Of a stretch of 51,760 bases of DNA, positions 1 through 11,819 are shown in pieces. Source of the stretch: Bdellovibrionales bacterium RIFOXYC1_FULL_37_79 (GTDB lineage: Bacteria > Bdellovibrionota > Bacteriovoracia > Bacteriovoracales > Bacteriovoracaceae); the NCBI GenBank assembly GCA_001770015.1, contig MEQB01000019.1, positions 1 to 51,760 of the forward strand. The letters are read 5' to 3'. The stretch's first letter is position 1; each line of letters begins with the position of its first letter. The notes under the pieces were generated by a model. That model was not told where the DNA came from, ran no database searches, and saw only the letters and a program-made list of their open reading frames with translations. Position numbers and translations under genes: made by a program.

Positions 1-146
1 AATATTGTTTCATTTTCATTAAAGGCCCTCCCTTCAAAAAATTATTATGAATCTTCGCTTTGATCGGCACAGTTGAAATTTGACCTTAGGGTAAATATCA
101 AAAAGCCGATAGGAAAATGAAAATTCGTTGTGAATTTAGATATAAC

Positions 147-151
147 GGAGG
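147..151 (+). promoter_or_regulatory. Shine-Dalgarno GGAGG that sets a TTG start
   Basis: A full GGAGG lies five bases before the in-frame TTG at 157. The upstream in-frame GTG at 130 has no such site, so the TTG is the better start for the PilZ gene. Confidence 0.65.
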
Positions 152-156
152 ATTGC

Positions 157-810
157 TTGAAACTAAACAAGAAATGGTATTTGCCAAACGTTGAAAACTT
201 TGATGCAAAAGGGCCATTTTCAACTGAGGAAATCGAACGACAATTAAAGATCAAAGAACTCGCCGTTGATGATTATATATGGAGTGATGATAAAATTGAA
301 GAAAAATGGTGCAGAATATTTGAATGTGCCGAGTTTCATTCATTTTTACCCCAGTATCCCAAATGCAAACTCCCCAAAAAGCATAGTAAAGGACTTGCAT
401 CACAAGTCATAAAGGTCATGTTTAAACACGAAGGCAGGGGCGAATATGGATACGAGAATAGTTATCGCCGGTATCCTCGGGCACCCATTTCCTCTCAATC
501 AATTGTTCACAATCAAAAGATTTACATCGAGGCCTATTGTGTTGATATCTCAGAAAAAGGCGTTCTGGTTGAAGTCACTGACTTATCTGTTTTTAAAGAA
601 GGTGACGAAGTAGTATTAACCATACTTGAACATAATGTGCTTGGCACGTTTTGTGTCAGCGCTGTGGTCATCCACAAAACCAATAATAATGGAAAAAACT
701 TGTATGGGTTATTCTTTTTAAAAATAGCCCCCCAGATAAAAAGAAAAATAGCCGAATATGTTATTTCCAAACTTGAACACGCTAAGAATATGGAAGAAAA
801 AACTGCTTAA
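157..810 (+). CDS. GYF-like/PilZ domain protein
   Basis: Predicted cytoplasmic c-di-GMP-responsive protein of 217 residues. The N-terminal ~60 residues (WYLPNVENFDAKGPFSTEE onwards, with Trp and Gly-Pro-Phe) resemble the GYF_2 fold, a peptide-binding module often fused to other domains in delta-type proteobacteria. The C-terminal half is PilZ: it has RRYPR (the RxxxR arginine pair) and about 30 residues later DISEKG (DxSxxG), so the ligand-binding residues are present. TTG at 157 is chosen because GGAGG precedes it at ideal spacing; GTG at 130 is the alternative. It ends 2 bases before the giant TPR gene, so the two are probably co-transcribed and may act together in motility or envelope control. 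That link is inference. Confidence 0.75.
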   Translation: MKLNKKWYLPNVENFDAKGPFSTEEIERQLKIKELAVDDYIWSDDKIEEKWCRIFECAEFHSFLPQYPKCKLPKKHSKGLASQVIKVMFKHEGRGEYGYENSYRRYPRAPISSQSIVHNQKIYIEAYCVDISEKGVLVEVTDLSVFKEGDEVVLTILEHNVLGTFCVSAVVIHKTNNNGKNLYGLFFLKIAPQIKRKIAEYVISKLEHAKNMEEKTA

Positions 811-812
811 TT

Positions 813-3800
813 ATGAAATATTATTTAATACTTTTACTAGTTGTCAGTTTTACAGGTGCTCTTTTTCAATTAAGCGCCAGCGAGATATTAAATATTCTTG
901 ATGGTAAAACCGAGATAAACCTCAAAGATGTAAAAGTGGATGATCCTTTGTATCCTCCAATGATTTTAGTGGATTTATTAAAAAAATCTAAAATCGAAAA
1001 CCCTGCGTTGATGATAGAAAAATTGGAGGCGATCTTACATACTAAGGATTTTTCCAATCAAACACTCGGCAAATTAGCCTTCAGTAATAATACCTTCATC
1101 GTGGGTACCGCTGATTCATTTAGATTATGGCGCGAACTTTTATATATTTGCCTGGGAAGGGCATACTATGAAAATAACGATCCGGAAAAAGCCATTTTAT
1201 ATCTGCAAGGTATTCCCATTGATTCTCCTTTTTTCTCCCTCGCCAAGCTGGAACTGGGATGGGCCTATTTAAAAGGTCATAAATTGAAGGAATTACCCAA
1301 GTTAATCAATGAATTTAAATCGAAACATGTTGATCAATTATCAACTAACTTGAAAAATGAGTTTGCGCTTTTAAACGCATATTACCTCGTCAGCATAAAA
1401 GATTATAATGAGGCAATTAAATTGGCCGAAAGTTTCAATTTAAATCATGATGATGAGCAAAGTAATCTGCAACACAAACTGCTTGCTGAAGCTTGGTTTG
1501 GAAAATACTTAAAAGAGTTAAACGATCTGGATTTCAATAGCAAAGTAAAAATGCTTACCCAAATTACTGATCTTACCCAAACAATTGAAGAAAAATATTA
1601 CGATGCTGAATTTGCTTTTCTTGCCGGAGAAACCAATTGGCATCTGGCCAGTGTTTACCGGGTGATGGACCCTGATAAATTCAAGGACGTATGGTGGAAA
1701 CATCTGGTACGGGCCCAAGAATGGATGGAACCTTTTATTGATAAATCCATAAGCGACAATACCGCCTATATTTCCGAGGAAGCTATGTTTTTTTCCATAG
1801 CCCTCTTGTGGGAAATGGCAAAATTTGATGAAGCCAGTATTCGCTTGGTAGCACTCCCTCAACTTTTTCCCCAAGGCGAATATCTGGAAGACGTTTATCA
1901 GATGCTGGGCGATTACCATTACGACGAAAAAAGATTTGAAAAGGCGATCCATTACTACGACAAGCTGACCAAACATGGACAAGAGGACAAAACGGCATAT
2001 GGCGTTTATAAAGCCGCCTGGAGTTTTTACAATCTGGATAATAAATGGACTGCCTTAAGGCATCTGGAACGGCTTTACATCCATTACGCAAAAGAAACCA
2101 ATCAAAAGCCGCAGGAGCAAAGAGGACTTTTTAGAGAAGTCAGGGAAGATTTATTATCACTTATGGCCGAATTGATGGATTGGGACAAAGCATTGGAAGA
2201 AATTGAAATTTTTGGAGAAAAAAAAGATCAGAAATTAAATTTTAAGGCCGATTTAGCCTTGAGCTACAATAAAATTGGTAAGTATGATTATGCGGTAAAC
2301 ATCTGGATGCAATTATTAAAACACAACTATGCGCATCCCGCTTCTCCCCAGTGGCTATCCAGCATAGGCAAGGCGTATTTAGCTGCATCAAAAAAGCCCA
2401 AAATTGCCGATGTTTTCAATACTCATTTAAAATTAGTCATAGGTGCCCATAAAAATGAAAAAACTTTGTTGGAATTAGATGAGGAAATTTCAAAAATTAT
2501 CTTAACCGTCCACAAGGAAGCTAAGAAGTCTGAAAACCAGGAAGACTTCGTAGCAGTCGACCGTCTGTACAAGATTTATGAGGCTAACCTGCCAGACTCT
2601 TCTAACGCCAAAATCTGGTATTACGGGGCACAAAGATATGAAAATCTCTCGAATTTATGGCAAGCGATCAGCTGGTACAAAAAGGCGGCCATGATAAAAG
2701 ATTATGAAAATTTCCAGGATGCCGCTCATAGCGTAATCCGCATCACCAGCGGAATAAATGATCGACTAAGTCTTTCCCTCACTCCGCTTACCGAGCGGGT
2801 AAAAGAATATCGTAAGATTGTGGAAATAACCAAATGGTATATAGAAAATTTTCCCAAAGAAGAGTCAAGAAAATTAGCTGAATTCATTCATGTGGAAGCG
2901 CTTTATCATCAAAATGACCCCCAAGGTGCAAATGATTATATCGCCACCAGATTTAACAACCCCCATGCCGACCTTGAAACATCATGGAATATCTACTTGA
3001 GTCACAACAAACGGCTTTATGGTAACAAGGAATGGGTATTGACTAATGAATTGGCGGAAAAAGTCTTTTTAAATATTCATAAATTGAAAGAGCAATGGGC
3101 CAATGCCCTGGCGAAAATTTATCAAGAAAGTGCTTTTCAAGCAGCCTACCTTCTTGAGAAAAAAGAAAATGTATCAATTGAGGAAATGATCACATGGTAT
3201 CACAAATCGGGTTATAGAAAGCACCACAATTATTTTGATCTCAATTTGAGTCTACGGTCATGGCATAATCTTTTTGCTTTTTCCCTTGAACATTTAAAAC
3301 ACCATGATTTCCAAAAGCAGCTTGAACTTTTCAAACAAGTTAAGGAAATTCAAACTTCCGAGGTTTTTGATAATAAAAATTTACTTTTTAACATCCACAA
3401 CATGGCAGCCAAATTTCATACCAGGACTAATGCAATTTATTACAAGGCCCAGGATTATTTTCTGGCTTCCCAATTTACCGCTGAAAAAGAAGAAAGTATC
3501 TCTCTCATTTGGGATGCCATGCTCATTTTTGCCAGTTATCATGATGAAAAAAACTTTCTGACATGCCTTGATATCATCTCTACCCAAATGCCATCCTTTA
3601 TCAAAAGAGCCGATCGACAAATCATGCTGGGTCGCTTGTATTATTATTTAAAAGATTATAAAAATGCTTGGAATATTTTAAAACCTCTTATGCAAAAGGA
3701 ATTGGAAACCAAAACTGCCCTACTTTTTCTGGACATCTATACCAAATCAAAAAATACTAATGCGAAGGTCTTTGAAGAAATGGAAGAACAAAAAAAGAAA

Positions 3801-4589
3801 ATGCATGATGCCTGGATAAAAACCCCCTATTTTTCGCATCTATGGGCCTTTGATCATGATAAGCAATACAAAGCTTTAATAGATAACTGGACGAGCAATA
3901 ACCAAAGCCGCCAACCGGCTTTGGACAATAACTCGCTTAAGGCCCTTGCCGAGAATGTAAAAAATGAATTGACAACACTCACCTCCACTAAAAATGAAAT
4001 GGAAAAGGCTTTGCTTTCTTACGCACCCCAACTGTCAGTTAAAGTTTTTTGTGCCGCCGTGGTGGTCACTTCAAACACAATTGAAAATCTCAAACACATC
4101 GGTAAAAAGAAGTTAGAAGACCCCCAATGGGAACAATTTGCCTTAAAGCTTGAACAAAAAATACAAGACTTGGAAAATGAAAGAAAAAAAGAACAGGAGC
4201 TCTGTGTAACTCAAAAAAATAATTACCTCCATTATCCCCACCAACTGGCAGGTAAGATTCCTTGCATGGATTTAGTTTGCTTTAAAGATCAAGGTACCAC
4301 CGAGGATATTTTAAAATATGAAAAAAACCTGGAGACTCAGGATATTATTTCCAAGGTGGAAGGGTATTTACAAATTGGGGCCCACTCCAGAGCCGAGTAC
4401 GTCATCAGCGATATCAAGGACACCAAGAAGGCTTCTTTTTTAATGGGGATGGTTCGTCTGGCACAAGCGGATACCACCAACGCTGCGATGGTATTTAAAG
4501 CACTGGAAAATGAAAAAGAGTATACTGACAAAGCAAAATTATATTTAAAATACATTGCGTCGGTTAATAGTGATGATTCAAACTTGTAG
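813..4589 (+). CDS. large secreted tetratricopeptide-repeat protein
   Basis: A 1258-residue protein with a signal peptide at residues 1-23 (hydrophobic core LILLLVVSFTGALF, probable cleavage after SAS). The rest is almost wholly alpha-helical with many TPR-like units, clearest around residues 365-430 (YQMLGDYHYDEKRFEKAIHY and the following helices) and near the C terminus. No enzymatic motif is visible. Such long periplasmic TPR proteins usually act as scaffolds; gliding-motility and envelope complexes of myxobacteria and Bdellovibrio contain proteins of this build. It starts 2 bases after the PilZ gene, which suggests translational coupling and a c-di-GMP-linked function (inference). Its 3' end overlaps the convergent DoxX gene by 12 bases. 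Confidence 0.7.
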   Translation: MKYYLILLLVVSFTGALFQLSASEILNILDGKTEINLKDVKVDDPLYPPMILVDLLKKSKIENPALMIEKLEAILHTKDFSNQTLGKLAFSNNTFIVGTADSFRLWRELLYICLGRAYYENNDPEKAILYLQGIPIDSPFFSLAKLELGWAYLKGHKLKELPKLINEFKSKHVDQLSTNLKNEFALLNAYYLVSIKDYNEAIKLAESFNLNHDDEQSNLQHKLLAEAWFGKYLKELNDLDFNSKVKMLTQITDLTQTIEEKYYDAEFAFLAGETNWHLASVYRVMDPDKFKDVWWKHLVRAQEWMEPFIDKSISDNTAYISEEAMFFSIALLWEMAKFDEASIRLVALPQLFPQGEYLEDVYQMLGDYHYDEKRFEKAIHYYDKLTKHGQEDKTAYGVYKAAWSFYNLDNKWTALRHLERLYIHYAKETNQKPQEQRGLFREVREDLLSLMAELMDWDKALEEIEIFGEKKDQKLNFKADLALSYNKIGKYDYAVNIWMQLLKHNYAHPASPQWLSSIGKAYLAASKKPKIADVFNTHLKLVIGAHKNEKTLLELDEEISKIILTVHKEAKKSENQEDFVAVDRLYKIYEANLPDSSNAKIWYYGAQRYENLSNLWQAISWYKKAAMIKDYENFQDAAHSVIRITSGINDRLSLSLTPLTERVKEYRKIVEITKWYIENFPKEESRKLAEFIHVEALYHQNDPQGANDYIATRFNNPHADLETSWNIYLSHNKRLYGNKEWVLTNELAEKVFLNIHKLKEQWANALAKIYQESAFQAAYLLEKKENVSIEEMITWYHKSGYRKHHNYFDLNLSLRSWHNLFAFSLEHLKHHDFQKQLELFKQVKEIQTSEVFDNKNLLFNIHNMAAKFHTRTNAIYYKAQDYFLASQFTAEKEESISLIWDAMLIFASYHDEKNFLTCLDIISTQMPSFIKRADRQIMLGRLYYYLKDYKNAWNILKPLMQKELETKTALLFLDIYTKSKNTNAKVFEEMEEQKKKMHDAWIKTPYFSHLWAFDHDKQYKALIDNWTSNNQSRQPALDNNSLKALAENVKNELTTLTSTKNEMEKALLSYAPQLSVKVFCAAVVVTSNTIENLKHIGKKKLEDPQWEQFALKLEQKIQDLENERKKEQELCVTQKNNYLHYPHQLAGKIPCMDLVCFKDQGTTEDILKYEKNLETQDIISKVEGYLQIGAHSRAEYVISDIKDTKKASFLMGMVRLAQADTTNAAMVFKALENEKEYTDKAKLYLKYIASVNSDDSNL

Positions 4590-5018
4590 ATCTATTTTAC
4601 TTTTTTGACAGAATTTATTTTTTATCCAATAATCCACCGATATTTTTCCAGGCCCGGTTAATAATATAGTTAAAAACGAAAACAGATATAAAAGCGCTAT
4701 TTCTTTTTCCACAAATGTTTGTGCCCCATGCACAATGAGGACTGCCACCGACATAGTGAAAATTAGTGGTATGGCTGCCCATCTGGTGAATAAGCCGACC
4801 ACCACCATAAGAGAAAGTATAAACTCGGTAGTGCCTACCAAATAAAATGAAAGGTTTGTCCCGATGCCAATGGGGTCTGCAAATTGAATCTCTCCCCCTT
4901 GAAAAAACTGAGAAAATTTCGCCAAGCCATGCCCCAGACTCATCATAAGACCTATCGATAATCTTAATACCAACAATCCAACATCTTGCAAATATTCATG
5001 GCAATTACAATATTTCAT
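4578..5018 (-). CDS. DoxX family membrane protein
   Basis: A 146-residue integral membrane protein with about four hydrophobic segments. It has the DoxX hallmarks: LRLSIGLMMSLGHGLAKF near the N terminus, then a GxxTRWAAIPLIFTM segment. DoxX proteins are small quinone- or redox-associated membrane proteins; the exact role here is unknown. An ATG 15 bases further upstream is in frame, but the run GGGGGGCGGA between the two is a better ribosome binding site for the ATG at 5018, so the shorter form is chosen. It converges on the TPR gene and overlaps it by 12 bases; no terminator hairpin is visible at that junction. Confidence 0.8.
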   Translation of the reverse strand: MKYCNCHEYLQDVGLLVLRLSIGLMMSLGHGLAKFSQFFQGGEIQFADPIGIGTNLSFYLVGTTEFILSLMVVVGLFTRWAAIPLIFTMSVAVLIVHGAQTFVEKEIALLYLFSFLTILLTGPGKISVDYWIKNKFCQKSKIDLQV

Positions 5019-5139
5019 AAGTCCGCCCCCCATCCAATATGTTTATATAAGTGTTAAAAAGATAAAAATTATTTCAAAAAAATTATTATTTACAACTACT
5101 GATCTACTTGATGAAGTTTTGGGTCAGTGAACGTTACAT

Positions 5140-6030
5140 TTATTGGAGATCAGTATAAAAAATCAAATGATTGGGATATTGGGATGATACCTTGTATTTT
5201 ACCGGGAAATCTTCTGTGGGACGAGTCAACATATGTCTATATACCCTAGTAACGTATCTCTCTCTGGAACTCTCATTGGTGAAAAAATGTCTATGTCCGA
5301 AAAAACTCAACCTATCAAAATCCAGATAATAAAACTTGACCGGTGCATCCAAATCCCATCTGACCGGGTCTTCAAATCGAGTTCCCAAACGCCTCGTTCC
5401 CTCGCTAGAAAAATCAATAAACGTGGATGCCGCTAAAACTATATCATCATCATTGAGGGTGACATACACCTGTGGTGCAAGATCCAGTTTTTCTAGCCAG
5501 TCATTATGATTCTTGCTAGGTACATCAGCTGCATTTAAAATCACACTATTAAAAAGTTTCTGATCTAATTGCATGGTTGGATAATTTTCTAAAATTTCTT
5601 TTAAGATAATATTACCCATACTGTGGAGAATAAAATAAGAAAGTCGATTTTTCAAAAGGGCTCTGTTTTGATTTTTAAACCTTTGAAACTCCTCCAAACA
5701 AGTGATCAAGCGAGGGGCAACACTCAAAGCATTTTCAACAGGTCTAGTGTACCAATTAATCCAGGAGTCCCAGGTGAACATCATGGTAATGACGTTATAT
5801 TCCGATTGGAATTTGGGTAAATAATCAAGGGCCTTTTTAGGATGTTCCCCTCGGCCATGAACATAAAATACAAAATTCTTCTTGGGATTTTGGACCAGTA
5901 ATGGTTTCAAATTTTCTTGCATATTCTCACACGAAAACAAGTCAGGCTGGCCCAGGATAAAAAGCTCCCTCGCATGTGTTTCATTTAAAAATATTAGCGA
6001 ACATAATCCAAAGAATAATCTAAGCTTCAT
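5140..6030 (-). CDS. secreted alpha/beta hydrolase-like protein
   Basis: A 296-residue protein with signal peptide MKLRLFFGLCSLIFLNETHA, then a mature domain. Two alpha/beta hydrolase signs are visible: FVFYVHGRGEHPKKA (the oxyanion HG motif after a beta-strand) and FILHSMGNIIL (a nucleophile elbow in the form H-S-M-G-N, Ser nucleophile). It resembles the DUF900 branch of secreted lipase/esterase-like hydrolases; the substrate is unknown. The frame is open for 42 more codons upstream, but that stretch runs into the astacin gene and lacks a signal peptide start. GAG six bases before the ATG at 6030 supports the short form. Same strand as the astacin gene, 94 bases downstream of it. Confidence 0.65.
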   Translation of the reverse strand: MKLRLFFGLCSLIFLNETHARELFILGQPDLFSCENMQENLKPLLVQNPKKNFVFYVHGRGEHPKKALDYLPKFQSEYNVITMMFTWDSWINWYTRPVENALSVAPRLITCLEEFQRFKNQNRALLKNRLSYFILHSMGNIILKEILENYPTMQLDQKLFNSVILNAADVPSKNHNDWLEKLDLAPQVYVTLNDDDIVLAASTFIDFSSEGTRRLGTRFEDPVRWDLDAPVKFYYLDFDRLSFFGHRHFFTNESSRERYVTRVYRHMLTRPTEDFPVKYKVSSQYPNHLIFYTDLQ

Positions 6031-6124
6031 ACACATCTCATTTATAAAATTTAATTTGCGTGTCAATATAAGCGTATTTGATTCCCCTGAGGAAATAATT
6101 GATGTTTGCAAAGAATTAAAAACA

Positions 6125-7081
6125 TTATTTCCCATATATCCTATCAATTCGCTCAATATCTATTTTACCAAGATTGCCAGCAGGTAGAACAAACTGCCCT
6201 GCCCCTTTTGCTTGCATGGTTTTCATCCCGTCAAGTTTGGCAAAGGAATCCGGCTTATAAAGCATAATTGAAGAAAAATCAAAATCCGTCCCCTCCACTG
6301 TCACCATATAGTTATCAGGAACCATTTGAAATTGACTAAAATATTCAGGTATAATATTTTCCCACAGGATGGTGATAAATTCATCTCGATCACTTCTTGA
6401 TTGCTCATGAATAAACCCAAGTGCATGTAATATTTCATGCAAGATTTCAATCACCTTGCACTGAGGTGCAAGCATAACAGGCTGTATTCCTCCAATCTTT
6501 CCCAGATAAGAATAACAATTCTTCTTACCTGCTCTAAATACAATTCCATCCACCTTTGACGAGTCCAAAGGAACAAATTCCATAACGGTCGTTTTATTTA
6601 TTATCCCTATGGCCTGCTCAACTTCTATTTTATTCGCCAGGTCTGGCTCAATATAATAAGGAATTATATTGCTATCCCATAGATTAATCGCCGTCGCTTC
6701 AACATACAAATCATCTGGCACACTGTTGCCCACCGTTTCCATGTCCACCTCTCCCAAAAGAACATCGCCATAAGCAATAGCAAAACCATCCTCCACTCTT
6801 ACCTGGATAATTTTTTCTCTCTTTAATTTTTTTATAAAACTTGCCTGTGGGTGCTCAACGGGTAAAACCTCTTGCATGCTGGAAACCATCTTCAAATTTT
6901 TAGGTTTCCCTTCTTTCTTATTTTCCGCCACATGAGAAATGAGAGCTAGAGTCTGGGCCGGTACCGGCGCAAACTTGATATTATTATAACCACTTTTACC
7001 CGGTCTTTTCATTTCTAGGGTGGACAATGTCAAATAAACCACCGACAATAAAATACATATTACAACAAGAAATTTTTTCAT
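6125..7081 (-). CDS. astacin family zinc metalloprotease (M12A)
   Basis: A 318-residue secreted or membrane-anchored protease. Residues 5-21 form a signal or anchor helix. A pro-segment follows with AYGDVLLGE near residue 105, similar to the FxGD aspartate switch that keeps astacins latent. The zinc site is complete: HEILHALGFIHEQSRSDRD with His215, Glu216, His219 and His225, and a Met-turn SIMLY near residue 275 (usually SxMHY). No CUB or EGF domains follow, so this is a minimal form. In predatory bacteria such enzymes are candidate prey-digesting proteases (inference). The gene is divergent from murB with only 23 bases between start codons. Confidence 0.9.
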   Translation of the reverse strand: MKKFLVVICILLSVVYLTLSTLEMKRPGKSGYNNIKFAPVPAQTLALISHVAENKKEGKPKNLKMVSSMQEVLPVEHPQASFIKKLKREKIIQVRVEDGFAIAYGDVLLGEVDMETVGNSVPDDLYVEATAINLWDSNIIPYYIEPDLANKIEVEQAIGIINKTTVMEFVPLDSSKVDGIVFRAGKKNCYSYLGKIGGIQPVMLAPQCKVIEILHEILHALGFIHEQSRSDRDEFITILWENIIPEYFSQFQMVPDNYMVTVEGTDFDFSSIMLYKPDSFAKLDGMKTMQAKGAGQFVLPAGNLGKIDIERIDRIYGK

Positions 7082-7104
7082 AATTTAATCATAATGTGTA
7101 ATCC

Positions 7105-8043
7105 ATGCCAGATAAAATAAAAAATCTCATCACCCGCCATTGCCCATGCAAAATCATCAAGTTTAATGAACCCATGGCCCCTTACACCTCCTTTAAAATT
7201 GGTGGCATCGCAGATATTTTATTGATTCCCAATTCAATTTTACAATTAACCCAAACGATCAACTTTCTCAAGTTACAACAACTCCCCTTTGTCATCGTTG
7301 GAGGCGGCACCAATTTATTGATATCCGACCTTGGAATAAGAGAGATTGTTATTTTAACCACATCCCTTGATAAGATACAAATTACTAATCATGAAATTAC
7401 TGCAGAATGTGGTACCCAGGTAAAACAGATTTGCGAAGCCGCTCAAACCCATGCACTAAGTGGTCTTGAGTTTATCTACGGTATGCCAGGAACAATTGGT
7501 GGAGCGGTCTGGATGAATGCCAGATGCTATGGAAATGAAATCGCTGATATACTGAAAAGTGTCTCTTATCTGGATCATAATCAAAACACCGTCGAATATG
7601 TTTTAAACTCGCAAGATTTTTCGTATAAAAAATCCCCTTTCCAAAAATCATTACGACCTATATTACAAATCACCCTCTCGCTTAAAGACGATGATAAAAT
7701 AAAGATTGACCATACCATGCAACAAAATATGAAAGACCGAGAAAAAAAAGGACATTTCAAATATCCCAGTGCGGGCTCAATATTTAAAAATAATAAAGAG
7801 TTTAAAATTCCAACAGGAAGAATACTTGACGAGCTGGGGCTTAGAGGTTTTACCGTTGGCGATGCCCAGATCGCCCCTTATCACGGAAACATTTTTATCA
7901 ACCGTGGCCACGCTAAAGCAAGCGATGTATTAGGTCTTATAAAGCACGCCTACCATTTAGCACTTGAAAATCAACAAATCCGGCTGGAGCCAGAAATTTG
8001 TTTTCTGGGAGAATGGGGTTCCAACGAATTGGATTTTTTGTAA
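7105..8043 (+). CDS. murB: UDP-N-acetylenolpyruvoylglucosamine reductase MurB
   Basis: A 312-residue flavoenzyme that reduces UDP-GlcNAc-enolpyruvate to UDP-MurNAc with NADPH, the second committed step of peptidoglycan precursor synthesis in the cytoplasm. FAD-binding signs: YTSFKIGGIAD, VGGGTNLLISD and GLEFIYGMPGTIGGAVWMNA. The catalytic serine lies in YPSAGSIFKN and the late acid in RLEPEICFLG. Length fits the short (type II) MurB class. It stands alone on its strand, not in a mur/fts cluster. No clear ribosome binding site precedes the ATG, and the 23-base gap to the divergent astacin gene means its promoter must overlap that gene. Confidence 0.95.
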   Translation: MPDKIKNLITRHCPCKIIKFNEPMAPYTSFKIGGIADILLIPNSILQLTQTINFLKLQQLPFVIVGGGTNLLISDLGIREIVILTTSLDKIQITNHEITAECGTQVKQICEAAQTHALSGLEFIYGMPGTIGGAVWMNARCYGNEIADILKSVSYLDHNQNTVEYVLNSQDFSYKKSPFQKSLRPILQITLSLKDDDKIKIDHTMQQNMKDREKKGHFKYPSAGSIFKNNKEFKIPTGRILDELGLRGFTVGDAQIAPYHGNIFINRGHAKASDVLGLIKHAYHLALENQQIRLEPEICFLGEWGSNELDFL

Positions 8044-8052
8044 GCAGTTTTC

Positions 8053-8511
8053 TTACTTATATTTTCCAGTAGAAATTTTTCCACCACATTTTGAAGATTT
8101 CACAGACCTAGTGAGAGACTCGCTCGACAAGGCGTCGGTTATTCTTTTTCCTTTTTCTTTTTTGATAACTAACAATAATGATTTGCTCACATTATCATTA
8201 CCCGCAAAAGTCAGCTCAAAAGAGTCGGACAACGTTTTATCCCCTTCTTTGGACGAAACAGGAATGATCGATAAAATATTATAATCCAGCCTAAACAGGT
8301 TTTTAACCTCCTTCTTGGTCTTATAATCAATTGCTTTCAATAATTTCATCCCGTCCAGATTTTTACTATTTTTCTCTTTGAAAATAATCTGATGATTAAC
8401 CGTGATTCCTTCCAGCTTCACCCCATCATCTAAGGCCACTTCAACATATTCTATACAGGCATGACTTAAGCCTACCAAAGATAAAAACAAACCAAGATAT
8501 AATAATTTCAT
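8053..8511 (-). CDS. small secreted protein, function unknown
   Basis: A 152-residue protein with signal sequence MKLLYLGLFLSLVGLSHA followed directly by Cys; it is not a classical lipobox, so ordinary Sec export is more likely than lipidation. The mature part is mixed beta/charged with no recognised motif. GGAGG four bases before the ATG at 8511 decides the start against an ATG 60 bases upstream. It converges on murB with 9 bases between stop codons. Confidence 0.6.
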   Translation of the reverse strand: MKLLYLGLFLSLVGLSHACIEYVEVALDDGVKLEGITVNHQIIFKEKNSKNLDGMKLLKAIDYKTKKEVKNLFRLDYNILSIIPVSSKEGDKTLSDSFELTFAGNDNVSKSLLLVIKKEKGKRITDALSSESLTRSVKSSKCGGKISTGKYK

Positions 8512-8615
8512 TGAACCTCCCATGAATATAAATAATAAATATAAAAGTATAATAACTTTGAGAAATCCCAAACGTCCAGAGAAACGCCAAGTTTAATTAA
8601 AATTACAGCAGCAAA

Positions 8616-10889
<2,274 letters not shown>

Positions 10890-11120
10890 TCAGCTTGTTC
10901 AAGCATGGATATTATTAGAGATCTATCCATTCGCCAAGAAAGCAATATATTAATTTTATTGAATGATTGATACGAATAATGCGATTTAATTATAGCCCTC
11001 GTCTCTCCTTCTGATTAACGCACGGCGTTTATGATTGCCATATTTTTTATAATCCAGGTGGTTTTCATAGAAAAATAATAATACTATCATTTGAAACATT
11101 TCTACCAAGGACTAAAATCT

Positions 11121-11819
11121 ATGAAAACTCTAGGATTAATCGGCGGAATGAGCTACGAATCCACCTTGGTTTATTACAAATTGATTAACCAGGAAATTAA
11201 AAACAGATTAGGGGGACTCAACTCAGCCAGACTCCTTCTCTACTCCGTCAATTTTGAAGAAATCATGAAAATACCTACTACTGAAAATTGGGAGCAACTG
11301 GGAAGCCATATATCAGATATTGCCCTCACCTTGGAAAAAGCCGGAGCTCAGGTCCTGGCACTTGGAACCAATACAGTTCATAAAATTGCCCCTCAAATTA
11401 TGCAAAAAATCTCCGTTCCTTTCGTCCATATTATTGATGCCACGGGAGAAATGATTAGAAAGGAAAATATCAAAAATATAGGTCTCCTTGGCACTAAAAC
11501 CACCATGAGTGATAGTTTCTATAAGGATCATTTAAAGGAAAAATTTAATTTAAATGTTTTTATCCCTCCGATGACCGACCAGAGCGAAATTCATCGAATT
11601 ATTTTTGAAGAACTATGCCATGGAATCATCAAAGATGCCTCCAGGTCTGTTTTACAAAAGGCCATTGGCGATCTTCAACTGCGAGGATGCAGTGGTATCA
11701 TTCTCGGTTGTACAGAACTTCCGATGATTGTTAGAAAGAATCATCCCACTTTAAAAATTTTTGATACCACTGAAATTCATGCCCGGGCATGTGTGGATCA
11801 TATGCTTAAAGAAGACTAA
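11121..11819 (+). CDS. aspartate/glutamate racemase family, YgeA-like
   Basis: A 232-residue PLP-independent amino acid racemase. The start MKTLGLIGGMSYEST and the two catalytic segments fit the Asp/Glu racemase superfamily. In the first segment, LGTNTVHK, Thr83 stands where classical aspartate racemases have Cys; the second, GCTELPMI, keeps Cys197. This Thr83/Cys197 pair at the same numbering matches my knowledge of Escherichia coli YgeA (L/D-Glu/Asp racemase). A role in making D-amino acids for the wall or in recycling D-Glu is possible (inference). A TTG 30 bases upstream is in frame, but the ATG at 11121 gives the family's normal N terminus. The 3' end overlaps the convergent gene by 14 bases. 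Confidence 0.85.
   Translation: MKTLGLIGGMSYESTLVYYKLINQEIKNRLGGLNSARLLLYSVNFEEIMKIPTTENWEQLGSHISDIALTLEKAGAQVLALGTNTVHKIAPQIMQKISVPFVHIIDATGEMIRKENIKNIGLLGTKTTMSDSFYKDHLKEKFNLNVFIPPMTDQSEIHRIIFEELCHGIIKDASRSVLQKAIGDLQLRGCSGIILGCTELPMIVRKNHPTLKIFDTTEIHARACVDHMLKED

Noticed and set aside
130-156. GTG start at 130 for the first PilZ gene
   Set aside because: GGAGG sits five bases before the TTG at 157, while 130 has no ribosome binding site.
6031-6156. Longer N terminus for the alpha/beta hydrolase gene
   Set aside because: It would overlap the astacin gene and hide the signal peptide that begins at the ATG at 6030.
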